Positions 1 through 12,951 of a stretch of 64,000 nucleotides of DNA are shown piece by piece. The position numbers and the translations under genes were made by a program. The notes under the pieces were generated by a model. It had not been told where the DNA came from and did no database searches. It saw nothing but the letters and a program-made list of their open reading frames with translations. Each line of letters opens with the position of its first letter. Position 1 is the first letter of the stretch. This DNA comes from Rhynochetos jubatus (taxonomy: Eukaryota > Chordata > Aves > Eurypygiformes > Rhynochetidae), in the NCBI GenBank assembly GCA_027574665.1, contig CM050662.1:7532501-7596500 (forward strand), written 5' to 3'.

Positions 1-653
1 CTTTTTCAGGATTAAACCTGTTGGATTGCATATGATCAGTGCATATGGTGATCCAGTCACTTTTGCTGAGAAACATGTTTAAATTCCTAATCATGCACCT
101 CTGAGAATGGGGCTTGGCCTTAATATGTTAAGTGTCCAAACCGGAACTTGAAAACCGGTGAGACACAGCCAGGAACATGGTGCCTGTTTTGCACCAGCAC
201 ACAGGAAGTATAGGGGGGAAGCACGTCAAAGGATAGGAATTTCTTTAACTTTCATTCAGGAGATAGTGAAAGGTATGTGTGTGAAAATGTCTCCCCTACT
301 GTCATCACCAAATGCATGCCTATGTAATTATAAATGTAATTATGTTAATTACGCTCATTAGTTTAATGAGAATTGTGTCTCTACAATTTGGGTTTTATTG
401 ATTGTGAAGGTAAGATAAGATTTTCAGAATTGATGTAGAGCAATAATTCGTATTGCTCAATGGATTAGCTCTCTCCTACGTTACTGGTGTCTTACCCAGA
501 GGTATTGTACCTAGTAGATTAGGACTTCAAATACTGCTATGATACAAAAGCTCTTTACAGTAAAATCCAAGACTCTAGTAATTATTATCCAAGTCTTCCA
601 ATGACGTTTTGATGTTTGGTTGAGCTTTCAGGAAGAAGATCAAAAAAGAGAGA

Positions 654-681
654 GGACACACACACCCACACCCACCCCCCC
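654..681. repeat. Simple CA/CCCA-rich tract
   Basis: A short low-complexity run of ACAC units grades into CCCACA and then a C-run. It is a degenerate CA-type microsatellite with no sign of function. Confidence 0.7.
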
Positions 682-2628
682 AAAATATTTTCAGTTGATA
701 TAAGAGTCTTCAATGCCTCATCTATTGATTTTCTTCAGATCTTTAAATTCACAGTGTGACTTATATTCCATGAAATAGGGTCATTGACATCTCAAAACGT
801 ACTACAAAAATATACACTTCATATCCCATGGACTGAAACACATAATTGTCTAATGAAAAGGTTATCCAGTGTGTTAAATCCATCACTTACAGATTTTTTT
901 TCTTGCTTCTAAGTGAAGAGATTTTGCTGCATTTTAAGAGAGGAAAAGCTTCATGGTGACTGAAAAAGTCTGTGGGTACTGTACCATTTGACCATGAGCT
1001 TAGAGTGCGTTTTCTCTAATTTATTTTTAATGTAAGACTTTATACGATATCCCTAAACTGATCACCACAGTAACACAGTCTCTGGCCTGCAAATTTGTAT
1101 GTCTTGTATTACTGCACTTCCCATTTCCAACATTGCTCAACACAGAAAATACAAAAGGTCTAAGATTTAAAGGAAACCTTGAGTTAAATACTGATGAACA
1201 AAAGCAGCCAAAACCCATTAGCAAGCTGTTTCACAACATGATAGTGTCTTTACAAAGTGTAACCTCTAAAACAGCACTTTTTGTAATCATATTTATTTCC
1301 CCTCTATAAAATATTTTTAGTACATTTTCAAGCTTTTTTCTTTATGCTGTGATGCTCCATAATCAAATGATCTCTAGAGGAGAGACATTAAGAAAAACAT
1401 GGCATAATGTATGATTAACTTTTCTCTTGCCAGTTGTACTGTTACTGCAAAGTAAACAAAAAAATTACAGTTTTCCATCCAACAAAATTACAAATTAAAT
1501 AACAGAATATGAAAGGCATTCTGAAAGCTATTAAAATAACCAGATTATATTTTGAAGTCTTGAACAATTGTATATTTATTTAAATTTTTATTATTCCCAA
1601 TGAAGTCAATTAAGTTACTAACATTACGTTAATTTAATCACACCTGCGTTTATCACATTAGAATTAAAATTTCCATTTTGAAGCAGACTAATTACTGGAA
1701 GAGTTTTTTACATTTAAAAAAAAAATCTTAACTCTTCCTTATTTAAATTAAATTAATTACAAATGAACAATTAGTAGTACCGTAATTTTGACTGGAAGAA
1801 CTATATGCCAGGTTCTTTATAAGGGTTTTCAAAGCTGAGCAGAAGAATTTATCTGTGTTGCATTTATGATATAGGTGATCTCAAACAGCATTGCAGAAGC
1901 ATTCATTCATGAGAGGCAATCATCATGTAATCTCACCACTCCCTCACTTTCATGTTAAAGGAGACCTTGACATTGCCTCCACCAAGATAGGTAAGTGAAT
2001 AATACATTTAGAGGCACAATAAAGAAAATGAAACCTCCATGTCAGATGTTAAATCAGAAATGCCACACCCACCCCCCCACCCTCCAAGTATATATCATCC
2101 ATTAAAGCCCTGCAGAAACAGAACAAGTATATTTTAAAGGCTTTCCTTAAAAAGACCATTTTTATCAAAACATCATCATATATTCTATAGGAACTGTCAA
2201 AGTATCTTATGCAGCACAGTTTAATCTTTTTCATGAAAGATGGCAATTTTTGGTACTTCACTGCGAGTAAAATGTGATTCCTAAAAGAATAAAATAATGC
2301 AATGCAGCGTTTACGTTCGTATTTACTCCGACTGAAATTCCCAAAAGATGTTAATTTGTATCCCTCCAGAAAGAAAACAAACACTTTAGAAAGAGAGAAA
2401 TGTAGATACAGAGATGCCTTAATCGCAGTCTTCCCAGCATCCTGACTTTTGAGTCAGTCAGTATTTAAAAGCAAAGATCTAGAGAATGGTCATGTTTACA
2501 TCTCTTGCTGGATATGGTCCATGAAATCTGACTGTAAGTTTCCTGTAGTCTGTGGAATATTTTTTACAGATTACCACTGATTTCAGATGATACATGTATG
2601 GACACTTGACAGTATCGTAATTCTATAC

Positions 2629-2646
2629 CCCATATATATATATGGG
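2629..2646. repeat. Perfect 18-bp AT palindrome
   Basis: CCC, six AT dinucleotides and GGG form a perfect 18-base palindrome that could extrude as a cruciform. It is best read as a short AT microsatellite with chance GC clamps. Confidence 0.7.
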
Positions 2647-3109
2647 TTCATCTATGGCCTACAGAGCTTTCACTGAACAGCTTTCTACTGTTCTGTCTGA
2701 GGAAACGAGGTGAGTCAGTTCAAGGGAAATTATGTTAAAACACAAAAAAACATGTTTTCTCTAAAGATGACAGAGTATGACTGTTGTCAGCTAATCTGTA
2801 ATGACTAATTTACTCAGTAGTACTTCAGCAATAACATTCTGAAGGATCAAATTGTGATCTCTCTAAATAAATACGGTCAGTCTGTAAAGAGGAGTTAGAA
2901 CCAGACTGTTTACAGATTCCCTGGACTCTTGCTCTAGAAAAGCAAGAAGGACCCAGAGTTCTTCTCTTACGCACGACTAACACTTTTTTCTGAGTTAAGA
3001 CAGAAATTGACCTTTGTCTGTTTTGGGTTTGGGCATTTAAAGGTCATCCATTCTGGTCATGTAAAGGTCTTATTAGAAGCCACAACAAAGTAAAATGAAG
3101 CAAAGAATA

Positions 3110-3134
3110 AATTAACCAGTTAAACTGGTTAATT
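3110..3134. repeat. Near-perfect inverted repeat, 12-bp arms
   Basis: AATTAACCAGTT is followed by one base and then by its exact reverse complement AACTGGTTAATT. The arms are 12 bp with a single-base centre. This is longer than most chance palindromes, but no transposon end or known binding site is recognised. Confidence 0.75.
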
Positions 3135-3442
3135 AACCCCAAAATTAACAATTTGTATCAGTTTTGGAGCAGTAATTCTCCTGCACTAGAAGATGGGACT
3201 CCTGTTGATGCAGGAAGGAAGAACACCCAGCCAGCTCGCACACAGGGTTATCTGAGCACCCTGTGAACAAACTCTACCCTAACACCGCCCATTTGTGAGC
3301 AATGAGCTTTATCTAACTGCAGGCAAGCGAGCTTCGAGTGCGGTTGTGCGCAGGTACAGACAAGTCATGGAATGACTGTTCTCACTGATGGGACAATGGG
3401 AAACATCCTTTACTAGTTTAGGGTAACAATACATTAGACTGT

Positions 3443-3468
3443 TGATAGTGTTTGGATTAACACTATCA
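3443..3468. repeat. Stem-loop, 10-bp perfect arms
   Basis: TGATAGTGTT is separated by six bases from its exact reverse complement AACACTATCA. It lies about 310 bp right of the palindrome at 3110-3134. The two stems differ in sequence, so they are not termini of one element. No RNA gene is recognised. Confidence 0.7.
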
Positions 3469-6400
3469 GGAATTTATTAAAAAAGGATTTATCAGTGAAT
3501 AAGAATTCATGATGTTTAAGGCAAAATCAAAAGGGCACTTTGAGTAACAGCTTTAAGTGGATGATTAGCAAAGGGGATTCAACACTTAATAGCCAAAATA
3601 AATTACTATAATTATTTTATTACCTATGCTAACTGATTTCATTGTTTTCATTGAAATAACAGCTCCCTAAAGAACAGAACGTTGCTTCAAAGAATCCCAG
3701 CTGCAAGCTTCTGTGTTCTCTTGTGGCAATCAAAGCCAACAACAAAAATAGCTGTCATTAATAACACTCTTAATAACTTTGCTACTGCATTTTAGAAATA
3801 CATTCCAGATTTGTCTGTACACCTGGACTTGAATATGAAGTTTTCTAGCCACTGGAGGGTTTTAGGTGGAATTAAAATAAATCTGTAAAGCACTTATTAA
3901 AATAAACATGAATATTTATGGAAACAATGGAATGCTTTAAACAGATTTTTAATAAATCTGTGATAAGCTAAGGGGTCTGATAAATCTCTGAATTTGACCT
4001 TAGAAGAATTATTTAAAAATCTGTATACTTCTACTTTGTCTCTCACTGTGAAGTGTTAAAAATATATACTCTATGCCAGAATGATTTTCAAAGAACCTTA
4101 CTGAAACATACACTGAATTTTTATGGAGTTCGTCTACACCACTTTTAAGATCCAGGTCTAACTTTGAGTTAATTTGTATTCATATCAGTCTGTATTGCTG
4201 TTCAATACCCGCTGCACCCTCCTTTTTCCTACCTTTCCCCCTCTGCCAGCTCCTACCTTACATCCCGCTACAATTTAGAACCTAGTGGAAAAACTCCAGT
4301 TAGCTGTTAGAAGCTACAGATCAGACTCGTCTTCATCATCTTGTCTTGCACCCTTAAAAACCAGCAGTAGTATACAAGAAAGAGTACGGGTGGCTTAGTT
4401 TGCTGGCAGCATTTTACTGATGTTCACCAGATCAGCTACAATCGGACACTCATGAAATGTGCACCTTCCTTCTCTACAGTGGGTAACCAGCTAAAATTAT
4501 GACAGAGCCAAGTAATCCTGGGACTCAATCCAATAGTAAAAATGCACATCCTAAGGACACTGATCAACAGCATATTTTGACTGGCTATGTCCTATGTCCC
4601 CCTGTGCTTTCTAATGCCTTAACAAATGCCTAATTCTCCTGCACAGCTGGGGAAACTAATTATAATGATAATATTTGTTGCTGTGTTTTGTTATTTTGTG
4701 TAATATAATACACTAGTACCATACATATAATTGGACACTGAGATTTTCTCATTTGTTATTTGTGGGGCTTCAGCAAAAATCTGAGTCTAGCAGATGTTGC
4801 CCTGCCTATGGTACAGCGCATCATCACTTTATCGCAAGAGCTGGGACTTTAAATCAAACCCGGAAATGAAGGCTGGCAGAGTCACAGCACGCAAGCTACG
4901 GACACAACCCCTGAGCCACAACTTTTCTATGGGTGAGACCAAATGTGTGACTCTTAGGTCACATTATGGAAATCATCTGATTACCTTAACAAAAAATAAC
5001 AAGTCCAGAATCTACCCTAAACTCCATTTTGAGACACTGCTTAATGTGCTGATGAGGCTTCAGCGTGGTATCACAAGCCCAAAGAACTGTAAAAATCAGT
5101 GCATACCTCCTTACTGTTGTAGAATCAAAAGAAAACATATTGATGAACCTTCAGCAAGTGTGCAAAATATTGGAGAATTTCCTCATATTATTTATTAGTG
5201 GCACCAGTGATCCTACAAACGGTCAAAAAGGCTTAGCATGATTCCGTTTCTTTGTGTTGGTTTGGGGTTTTTTGTTTTGTTTTCCAAGGAAAACAAGTTT
5301 CTTGAAAGGAAAAGTAAAATAATGCACGTAAAACACTTTCTAAAAATAAATGGCACCATCATGTGCCAGCAATACCGGCAAAGTTGCTGGCAATGCTGTT
5401 CAAAAAACCCAGTGTCAGTTAAATAACTGGCCTTAATGAAGACAAACTTAAAATTTAAAACTTCAAAATCAGGCATTAAATATGTTATGGTTTCTCAGTA
5501 TCATTAAATCATATTCACTGTGTGTATCTTCTGACATTTTTAAAGTTAATATTTGAACACCTAACACTGATAAGAATAATATAATCCTCACAGGGTTTGT
5601 ACTATTTGCATTAGTAGTCTTGTTGTAACTGAGCATGGAATAGTATGAACAAAATTGGTGAAATGCTGCTTGGTATATGAAATATTTTTTTGCACTGTCT
5701 TTGGACTATTTAATAGTGTTGATGCTACAGAATGCAAATGTTGGCTCTTAATTTATTTAATTTTGTGTTTAAAAACAGAAATCTGAAATACCTCTACTGA
5801 TTACATAGTATATCTACTTGTGTTACTGGTATTGGAAACTCCACGATACCACAACAGCGGCACACAAGAGTAATGTTCAAAACCTGACACTGTATTTTTA
5901 GTAATCTAATACTCTGATTAGACATGGGAAAAGCTGACTGGCTTTCAGGCCACTAGTTCCTTCATCCACTCTAATAAGAAAAAGTGTAGTCCAAGTAAAA
6001 CACAGACTATACACAACGGTTTAATACAACCTTAAACCTTAGGGCAAAAGAGAGAGGGAGGGAGAATGCAGCCTGCTGAGTACCAGCTCCCTGCCCGGGG
6101 CAGGGCTGGCACAGCCACGCCCTGTGGGCTGCTCCCACCACAGAGCCATGCTTCGGCACATTTTTTCTGTGACTCCTAAGTCAAATCTGCAAATCAAACC
6201 AATACCCAAACCAGAAACCTTTCCCCAGCACTTGGTTTGAGGTCTCACAGCAGTTGTCTGCAGGCCCACGCTTGGGCCATTCTAGCACGCTAGGCAATGG
6301 GCAGCCAGCAGCGCTTTGGAGGGGCCATATTGGGACACAGTCTGGATTTAAAAAATCCAGATGTTCCTTTCTGCCACCAAATACAGTTATTTTGTTTCTA

Positions 6401-7648
6401 ACCATGATTTAAGTTACTCTGGTTGTGATGCAACTCAACAAACACCTGCACCCACCCAGTCAGGAGTAGGGTGAGCAGATTAGCAGGGATCCCTGAAACA
6501 GAGCTGTACCTGGAAATACTACATGATTTGGAGACTCATGCAACTATTTCTTACATTTTAACTCTTGGATTTGGAGTTGCCTTTCCTCAGAACTGGAATT
6601 CAATATCATTTAATATATCTACTACTCAACAAAGTATTCTGTAATCATGCTGTCAAGTAATTCAAGCTGGATATAAATATTCCTAATCCTACTTCATCTC
6701 CTTAGGACAGAAGTAACCTTAGATGCATGAACTAACTGCCTTTTATCTTTCACATAGTATCATTTGCAAATAATTTTTTTCAGTCACCACCTTCAAATAA
6801 TATTTTTAATAATTCTACTTAAAATGATTTATTTTTGTGTATTCTCTTCTTTATGGCTGCTGATTTCCAAGACCACGCATGTGCGCATGTACCACAGAAA
6901 CGGCTTCCCTCCTAATTACAGTCTGTTCCTTTTCTCAGCTATGGGCACAGGGAAGAAAACAACGATTCTGTGACATCAAACTCACTTACGCAGTAATGAA
7001 CTGTGATGCTACAAATACTTGATTGTGGCAACCTGAAATGAATCACAGCCAGGGAAGGATGATGAGAACAGAAAGGCTTTTTCTTATGCACACATCTTGG
7101 TAATTAGCTGCAGCAGACAAAGCCATGCAGCAGCAAACACGATGCTTCTGTAGTTTAAAGGAACTTCATGAATTAAAATCTGTCTGGAAAAGCACATGAT
7201 CAATAACACTGTGGTCATTTGCCTGGATATAACTAAAAACTTCACCCAAAAAATAGGATCCAAGGAGTCTGTGGATTTAAAATATTTGTTATGTAAAACA
7301 GTGTGAAATGGTTGCAGTATAAATTGTTTGACTTATAAATTTTAAGCCTGGAGGTAAAAACTGAATCATAATGTCATGTAAATCAGTCAAACCCCAAGAA
7401 CATTAAGGTCTGATTTATACCAGCTAAAGATCTACCTCCATGTATTAAACCAGTCTTTGCATAGAATGATCTCACAGCAGTAATGATCTCAGAGAGAGGA
7501 GAGAAACGAGCTCAGGTTGAAAGAAAACAAACCAGGAATGATGCAGGCATATTCGAAAGCTGTTTAACAGCTTTCACAAGAAAGAGGCAATGGGGAATGT
7601 CTTGCCTCCACTGCCATTCATCTTGCAGTAACTAACAGTGTAAAACAC

Positions 7649-8240
7649 TGTGCTGGTTTTGGTTGGCAGAGAGTTAATTTTCCTCACAGCTGCTAGTTTG
7701 GGGCTGTGTTTCTGATTTGAGCTGGCAAAATATTGGTAATGTACTAAGGTTTTTAGTTGTTGTTACGGAATGTTTATACCAAGCCAAGGACTTTTTCAGT
7801 TTCTGATACCGCCCCTGTGTTCCCAGATGCTTCCTCTACAAGAAGCTGGGAGGGGACACAGCCCGGACAGCTGACCCAAACTGACCAAAGGGACATTTCA
7901 TGCCATCAAACATCTTGCTCAGTACACAAGTTGTGGGAAGTGGGTCAGGGGGTTGCCTGTCAGGGCTCTTGTGTCTCGTAAGCTCTGGCTCTTGCTGCTC
8001 AAGAGCTGGCTGGGTGTTGGTTGGTGAGGGGTGAGCAGGTGTATCATTTGCTTCTTCCATTTTTTTTCATGGCACATTATTAGTATTAATATTAGTATTA
8101 CTAGAACTGTTGGTATTATTAGTATTGTTAGTATTAGTACCATTGGTTTATTTTATTTTCACGTATTAAACTGTTCTTATCTCAACATGAAGGCTACAGA
8201 ATCCATCTAGATTTACTCTTCAGCACTCTTCGTGACTGCC
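7649..8240 (+). mobile_element. Degraded avian ERVL-type solo LTR
   Basis: The left end begins TGTGCTGGTTTTGG, the usual 5' end of the abundant avian ERVL long terminal repeats. Family landmarks follow in order: GAGTTAATTTTC, GGGAGGGGACACAG, the segment GACAGCTGACC with CTGACCAAAGGGACAT, and a TTA-rich tract. The late landmark ATTAAACTGTTCTTATCTC lies near 8166-8184. The right end has decayed; similarity fades after about 8240, so the boundary is approximate. There is no gag, pol or env sequence beside it and no second copy close by, so a solo LTR left by recombination is likely. Polymerase II promoter and polyadenylation functions are known of the family; activity of this copy is not implied. 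Confidence 0.85.
8077..8140 (+). repeat. Imperfect TTAGTA/TTA-rich tract inside the LTR
   Basis: Variations on TTAGTA, TTATTAGTA and TTGTTAGTA repeat for about 60 bp. Related avian ERVL LTRs carry a comparable TTA-rich tract just before the ATTAAACTG segment. This is therefore probably part of the LTR expanded by slippage, not a telomeric or independent satellite. Confidence 0.7.
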
Positions 8241-10644
8241 CAAAGCATTTCTCCCCCCTGCCAGCCCGGGTCTGCCCCTCCCAGGGAGAGCCCTTTGCAT
8301 TAAGGTGAGTTACATACCTGCTGTATGAAGAACAGAAGCACACAAGAGACAGCTTCACATCAGGTTCTGGGCAAACCCTTTGTTAAATGTAACTAAACAG
8401 TTACTACTTCAAGAGAAATTCCAGTCTTGATTGTACATAGATAAAAAAATCAGAAGGAATGCAGAAGGTACTCTGTATATAAATGCTTGTCTAACTGATT
8501 GCTAAATCCAGTGAGAACCAGCTCTTTTCATTATTTGTATCAGTTTTACTTCTATTTCTACTCAGCAACTGAAAGGTATACATCAAGAAAAATCCAAATT
8601 ATGAGGTAAACTGGGATGTAAATTACACCAATTATGAATCAGTCAAACAAAGAGAGAGAACTGAAGTACTAAACAAGGGAGTAAAAAGAAGCTTAAATAA
8701 ATAAACTAAACTTCGTTAAGTAACTTGCTCTGTAACTTGTAATTTTCATGCAGCACACTCTTGCCACCTTGTTTATTCTGATGGTCTTAAATCCTTCCCT
8801 TTAACTCTGCCAGAGTGTGAGAACAGATGCAATTGCTTGGCATAGCCATGACAAAATTATTTCTAACAGTCACCCTTCCTTTCCCCTGCTCTCAAAATGG
8901 GACAACTGTTCCACAGATTTTGATGCAGATACTGAAGTAGTCTCTCTTCTGAGTAAACTTACATGAATTTCAAAAACAGAGGTATGGAAGATGTCACAGC
9001 ATCACATTCCCCCATGAGTAACAGCAGGTGAAGATGTGGAGAGTTTTGCTGCCTTCAGTAACTCCTCCCCACCGCTCCAAACCAAACACTCAGGACTAAA
9101 CATCTCAGAAGATATAAACCATTTCAACAGGCCTGCTTCTACTAGACATCTGCTACTGCTCTTTAAATGATTTTAAATTCACCAAAGAGCTTGTGTCAAA
9201 CTCTTCATCTTTACACGGTGTTTTCAAAGACATGCTCTTGCCCAGGTTTCAGTTGTTTAGAACACTGCTGGCTTTAGACAGAGCACACACCTCTGGGAAT
9301 TACACTAACAATATTGCTGTACTTAAAATTTCATGTGATAGCAAGGTGACTACATTTGTCTCCAAAAGCAAATGTTTTCAGCTAGAGAAATAGAGAAAAA
9401 AAAGTAGAATGCCCACTCCAGAAACTGGGAATGCTGTTATCTGTTAGCATAATACTACTGATCCTGCAGTACTGCTTTCTCCATTTCTATCGTTTAACCG
9501 TGGTTTCAAAATGCAAAGAAGAAAAGCAGGAAGGAAACATGAAGAGGCCCAAAGTTTGCACTGGAACAGAAAAAGTCAAGTTTCACACCTAACAATAACA
9601 ATGAATGTAGAGACAGGTACACACATTGCATATATGTATGTACATACTGTTCCTCTAACAGAGCTCGTGATAATTTCATGTGATGTGTTTGCTAACCCCT
9701 CCAGAATTACAGCCCAACAGAGCTGTCAGGTACTGTCAGAGTCTCTCCTCCATTACAACTAGGAGGAAGTTAAATGTTTCATTCTGTAGATCAGACTATT
9801 CTATGCCATACGGGGGGACTAAGCTACGGCAGGACACCTAAGTTCTCAATCTTCTTGATGACCATGATGTATTTCAGGTGTGATCCTGCACACCCATACA
9901 CTAGAATTAAAAGAGTATCATTTTAGCTTTACTAGTCAAGAATCTCTGTAGAAACCAACTACTTTTTACTTTCCTTTTACCTCTTTCAGTAAAGACAGTA
10001 CCCAGAATTCCTAATAAGTTATTGTTTCAGAGCTACAAACATACTTATTTGGCATTTTGGTTTATGCTGGGCCATGTTCTCAAACAGCATTCAGAGTTCT
10101 TTACAAAAGTCATACCATTCACCGTTCTTATTTGTGGCATCAGTGTGGCCAGCCTCAAGGATGAGGAAACTGCTGCAATTGGCACAGCAATGCAAGTATT
10201 AAATGATAAATAGGTTCCTCTAAATGGTTCTGAAATAGCAGTAGTAGGCAGAAGACCTCTTCAGAGCTAATATACCATAGTTAGAGTAAGAAAGCGTTTA
10301 CACTGATTATCTAACTTAATAGGAAACTCGGTATTTATGGAGAGAGAGAAACACAAAGTATTACGTACATCCCATGCAGACACTAGTTAACCTCAGCTGC
10401 ATCCTTGACATATGTATCAGTATTCTCCATCTCACAGGTTGCAAACAGGCATAATTCCAACAAGCGTTATAAGAACTGCAGAATTCAAACAAAGCCTCCC
10501 CATCTGAATGGTTACTGAACGGCAAGTAACGGAGGAAGGGTGAAAGCAAGCATTTCTTTCCATTTTAATGAACATCTACTATGATCAAAATACAGTGAGA
10601 CATTAGTGCCTTCCAAGCAGTTCTGAGTGAATCAGGATCTGAAT
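8241..10644. other. Non-coding DNA between LTR and CR1
   Basis: No gene is supported. The left edge (about 8241-8290) is C-rich and may be decayed LTR end. Open frames at 9193-9393, 9511-9762 and 10022-10213 are short and have no recognisable product. The segment around 10150-10180 (GGATGAGGAAACTG) has a faint resemblance to old MIR or L2 repeats, too weak to call. Confidence 0.6.
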
Positions 10645-11139
10645 ACCTGTTTGTTTGTCAGAAGGGCAAGCGATGTCATCTACCTGGACTTGTGCAAAGC
10701 ACTTGATACCATCCCACACAACATCCTTGTCTCTCAGTTGGAGAGACATGGATGTGACGGGTGGAGCACCCAAGGGGTAAAGAACTGGCGGGATGGTCGC
10801 ACTCAGGGAGTTGTGGTCAACGGCCTGAGGTCTGAGTGGAGACCAGTGACGAGCGGCGTTTCACAGCGGTTGGTACTGGGACTAGTGCTGTCTAACATCT
10901 TTGTCAGTAACATGGACAGTGGGATGCTGTGCATTTCCCAGAGAGAGTGGGGAGGCACAGGGACAGGTTGCCCAGAGAAGCTGTGGCTGCCCCATCCCTG
11001 GAAGTGTCCAAGGCCAGGCTGGATGAGGCTTGGAGCAACCTGGTCTAGTGGAGGGTGTCCCTGCCCATGGCAGGGGGTTGGAACTGGATGGTCTTTAAGG
11101 TCCCTTCCAACCCAAACCACTCTGTGATTCTATGATTTA
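10645..11139 (+). mobile_element. CR1 LINE, internally deleted: RT fragment plus 3' end
   Basis: The copy begins inside the reverse-transcriptase domain. The frame starting with [17 protein letters not shown] matches the CR1/LINE RT motif usually reading DVIYLDLSKAFDTIPHN and continues through [18 protein letters not shown] and [13 protein letters not shown]. The catalytic block that should follow (F/Y-A-D-D) is absent. At about 10922-10945 the sequence jumps to the CR1 3' end (CAGGTTGCCCAGAGAAGCTG, then TAGTGGAGGGTGTCCCTGCC) and finishes at a GATTCTATGATT tail. A several-hundred-base internal deletion and a missing 5' part make it a dead copy. The open frame of 166 codons is this fusion, not a host gene. 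Confidence 0.95.
10668..10920 (+). pseudogene. Fragment of CR1 ORF2 reverse transcriptase
   Basis: About 84 codons of the palm and finger region of a non-LTR reverse transcriptase stay open, with motifs [14 protein letters not shown] and [20 protein letters not shown]. The family normally has F in AFDT, P in SGVPQG, and a YADD or FADD catalytic box downstream. Here the P-to-S change at VSQ and the loss of the box show an inactive relic. In intact elements the protein primes reverse transcription of CR1 RNA at a nicked target. Confidence 0.9.
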
Positions 11140-11531
11140 TACACTATTATAAACAACTGATACGAGCATTCATAGTTCAAGCATTGCATTAAAAACTTTT
11201 TTTTCCAGCATACATATAGATAAGTATTTCAAATGTAATATCAATAAGATGGTACATGGACAAAGTTCTAAGCATGCCACATAAAAAAATAACAGAAAAG
11301 AATGGATCCCTGAAGATGTAGTTATCAATTTTATAAGAAATGCATCAAAATACAGATCACATGAAGCTTAAAAGTGTGATGTAATACCTTTATGCATAGC
11401 ATTTACAAGCAGCTTATTATTTTTTCCATGTCGCTATCCCAGGTTATCAGATGGCTGGCTGCTACTCCACAACCTGTCAGGGTATAAGCTCCACTATAAC
11501 CAGTAACATAACAGTTTGCAGCCAACTTACC

Positions 11532-11549
11532 AAAAAAAAAAAAAAAAAA
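11532..11549. repeat. A18 homopolymer
   Basis: An uninterrupted run of 18 A follows a C. The upstream sequence does not look like a retrocopy and has no close AATAAA signal, so it is treated as a simple repeat. Confidence 0.85.
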
Positions 11550-12951
11550 TTAATTTATATCAGACTCCCAACTGTGATTCGAATGTCAGTTACAGCTGCT
11601 GCCTTGTTATAACACCCCCACACTTCTTAGCTCACAAGGACAAATTCAATGAGAGAATGCCCTGCATTCATTGTGTAATTATCAACCTCACACACCTTGG
11701 AAACGGAGTACAGCTCCAACATGTGTCTGACTAAAAACACTGCTGCAAGATTATGGTCTGGAACAATAAAACAATTTCCTACTGTAGTTAATAGACCATT
11801 ATAACAGGAAAACAACGGCAGTATATAACCATTTCTTTATCTTGACTTTGTATAGAAAGATTTATCATTGGAAAAATGATATGATTCAGATAAGTTGAAA
11901 AAAACCCAAAAAGGAGTCAAATGCTGGAAGAGTAGGTCCAAGAACTTGCTCGTGAATTGGCGGGCTGCCGAAAGCACCTCTGCTGGGGAATATGCAACTT
12001 TAATCTTTATTACGGAATGATCACAAATGGACTGTTTCAGAATACCATCTGTTCTCACTGAAGCATTGATCAGCAGGCTGCATGCTTCAGTCTGTCCTTC
12101 ACCTTGTATGTGGGATTTTCAGCACAGCTCCCATTTTGGAAAGGGAGGGGTTTGCTCAATGGAGTGCTGGTGCCTAATTTTCATATTTTTAAATTTTTTC
12201 AGTTTTGTATTTTTGTGGTGTCTGTATTTTGACTTTCTGTTCTCTGAGGTAACTCTGGATAAAATGATCATAGTAAGAGTGCTTACTTCTGATCTCTATT
12301 TCCCCTTTGCAAAAAACTAAGTGCTGTTATCAGCTGTAGTATCCAGACAAGCCCTTTGCAGACTAACATTCCTGCAGTAATCCTTCCAGCATATCACACT
12401 GTTTAGATGTCTATACCTCTGCATCTACACGGCTTGTCTATGAGCAGATCTGAATTTACTATTAATTCCAGATGTTAATGTATAAAACATGATAAGGAAA
12501 TTATTGGCAGAAACGGATTGCAAAAGGACTTGACAGTTCAACACTACCCATCCCTGTGTAGAGCACACTCTACAGCACAGCTGGCTAAGCCACTGCAAAG
12601 CCATTAGCCCATCAGCAATTAATCGCTGATCCTGTTTCACATCTGGCTAGATATGCAATAGTGCAACTGGATGCTCGTGGGGGATTAGCACTCCCAGGAG
12701 GGGACAAACACGAGAAAGAGGAGCAAATACTTTTGACTGAGATAAAGAGTCAGAAAATCTTTGAAGGATTAAAAAATGGGATAAAGGAGAAAAGATTCAT
12801 CAGGAAAGTGAAACGTAACAAAGGCACTAAGAAACGAAGAGGATGAAAGGTTAGCATAGCTTGGCTAACCTGCAATTTCCTCCTCTGAAGACAACCAGTG
12901 GATGTATGGAATGTATGTACCTCGACAGAGTCTGACCCTAGGGGTTAAGTT

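Larger units (their letters stand above)
1..7648. other. Unique AT-rich non-coding DNA, no gene seen
   Basis: This stretch has stop codons scattered in all frames. Its longest open frames are a 134-codon one at 4794-5198 (+) and a 111-codon one at 2049-2384 (-), and neither resembles a known protein. It holds a C/A-rich tract near 654-681, a C-rich tract near 2060-2085, three short palindromes (listed separately), and a locally GC-richer patch at about 6050-6330 that contains a near-palindromic CTGCCCGGGGCAG. I saw no CR1 or LTR similarity here. Intron or intergenic DNA is the simplest reading. Confidence 0.7.

Noticed and set aside
4794..5198. 134-codon plus-strand open frame
   Set aside because: No recognisable motif and composition like translated non-coding DNA. 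I considered a tRNA-derived SINE for its first part but found no clear A and B boxes.
8077..8140. TTAGTA array as interstitial telomeric repeat
   Set aside because: The vertebrate telomere unit is TTAGGG, the array is irregular, and it sits inside an LTR that normally has a TTA-rich tract.
10150..10215. MIR-like segment (GGATGAGGAAACTG)
   Set aside because: The match covers only a dozen or so bases, below what can separate an ancient MIR or L2 from chance.
10803..11120. 105-codon minus-strand frame
   Set aside because: It is the antisense of the CR1 RT fragment and 3' end, so not a gene.
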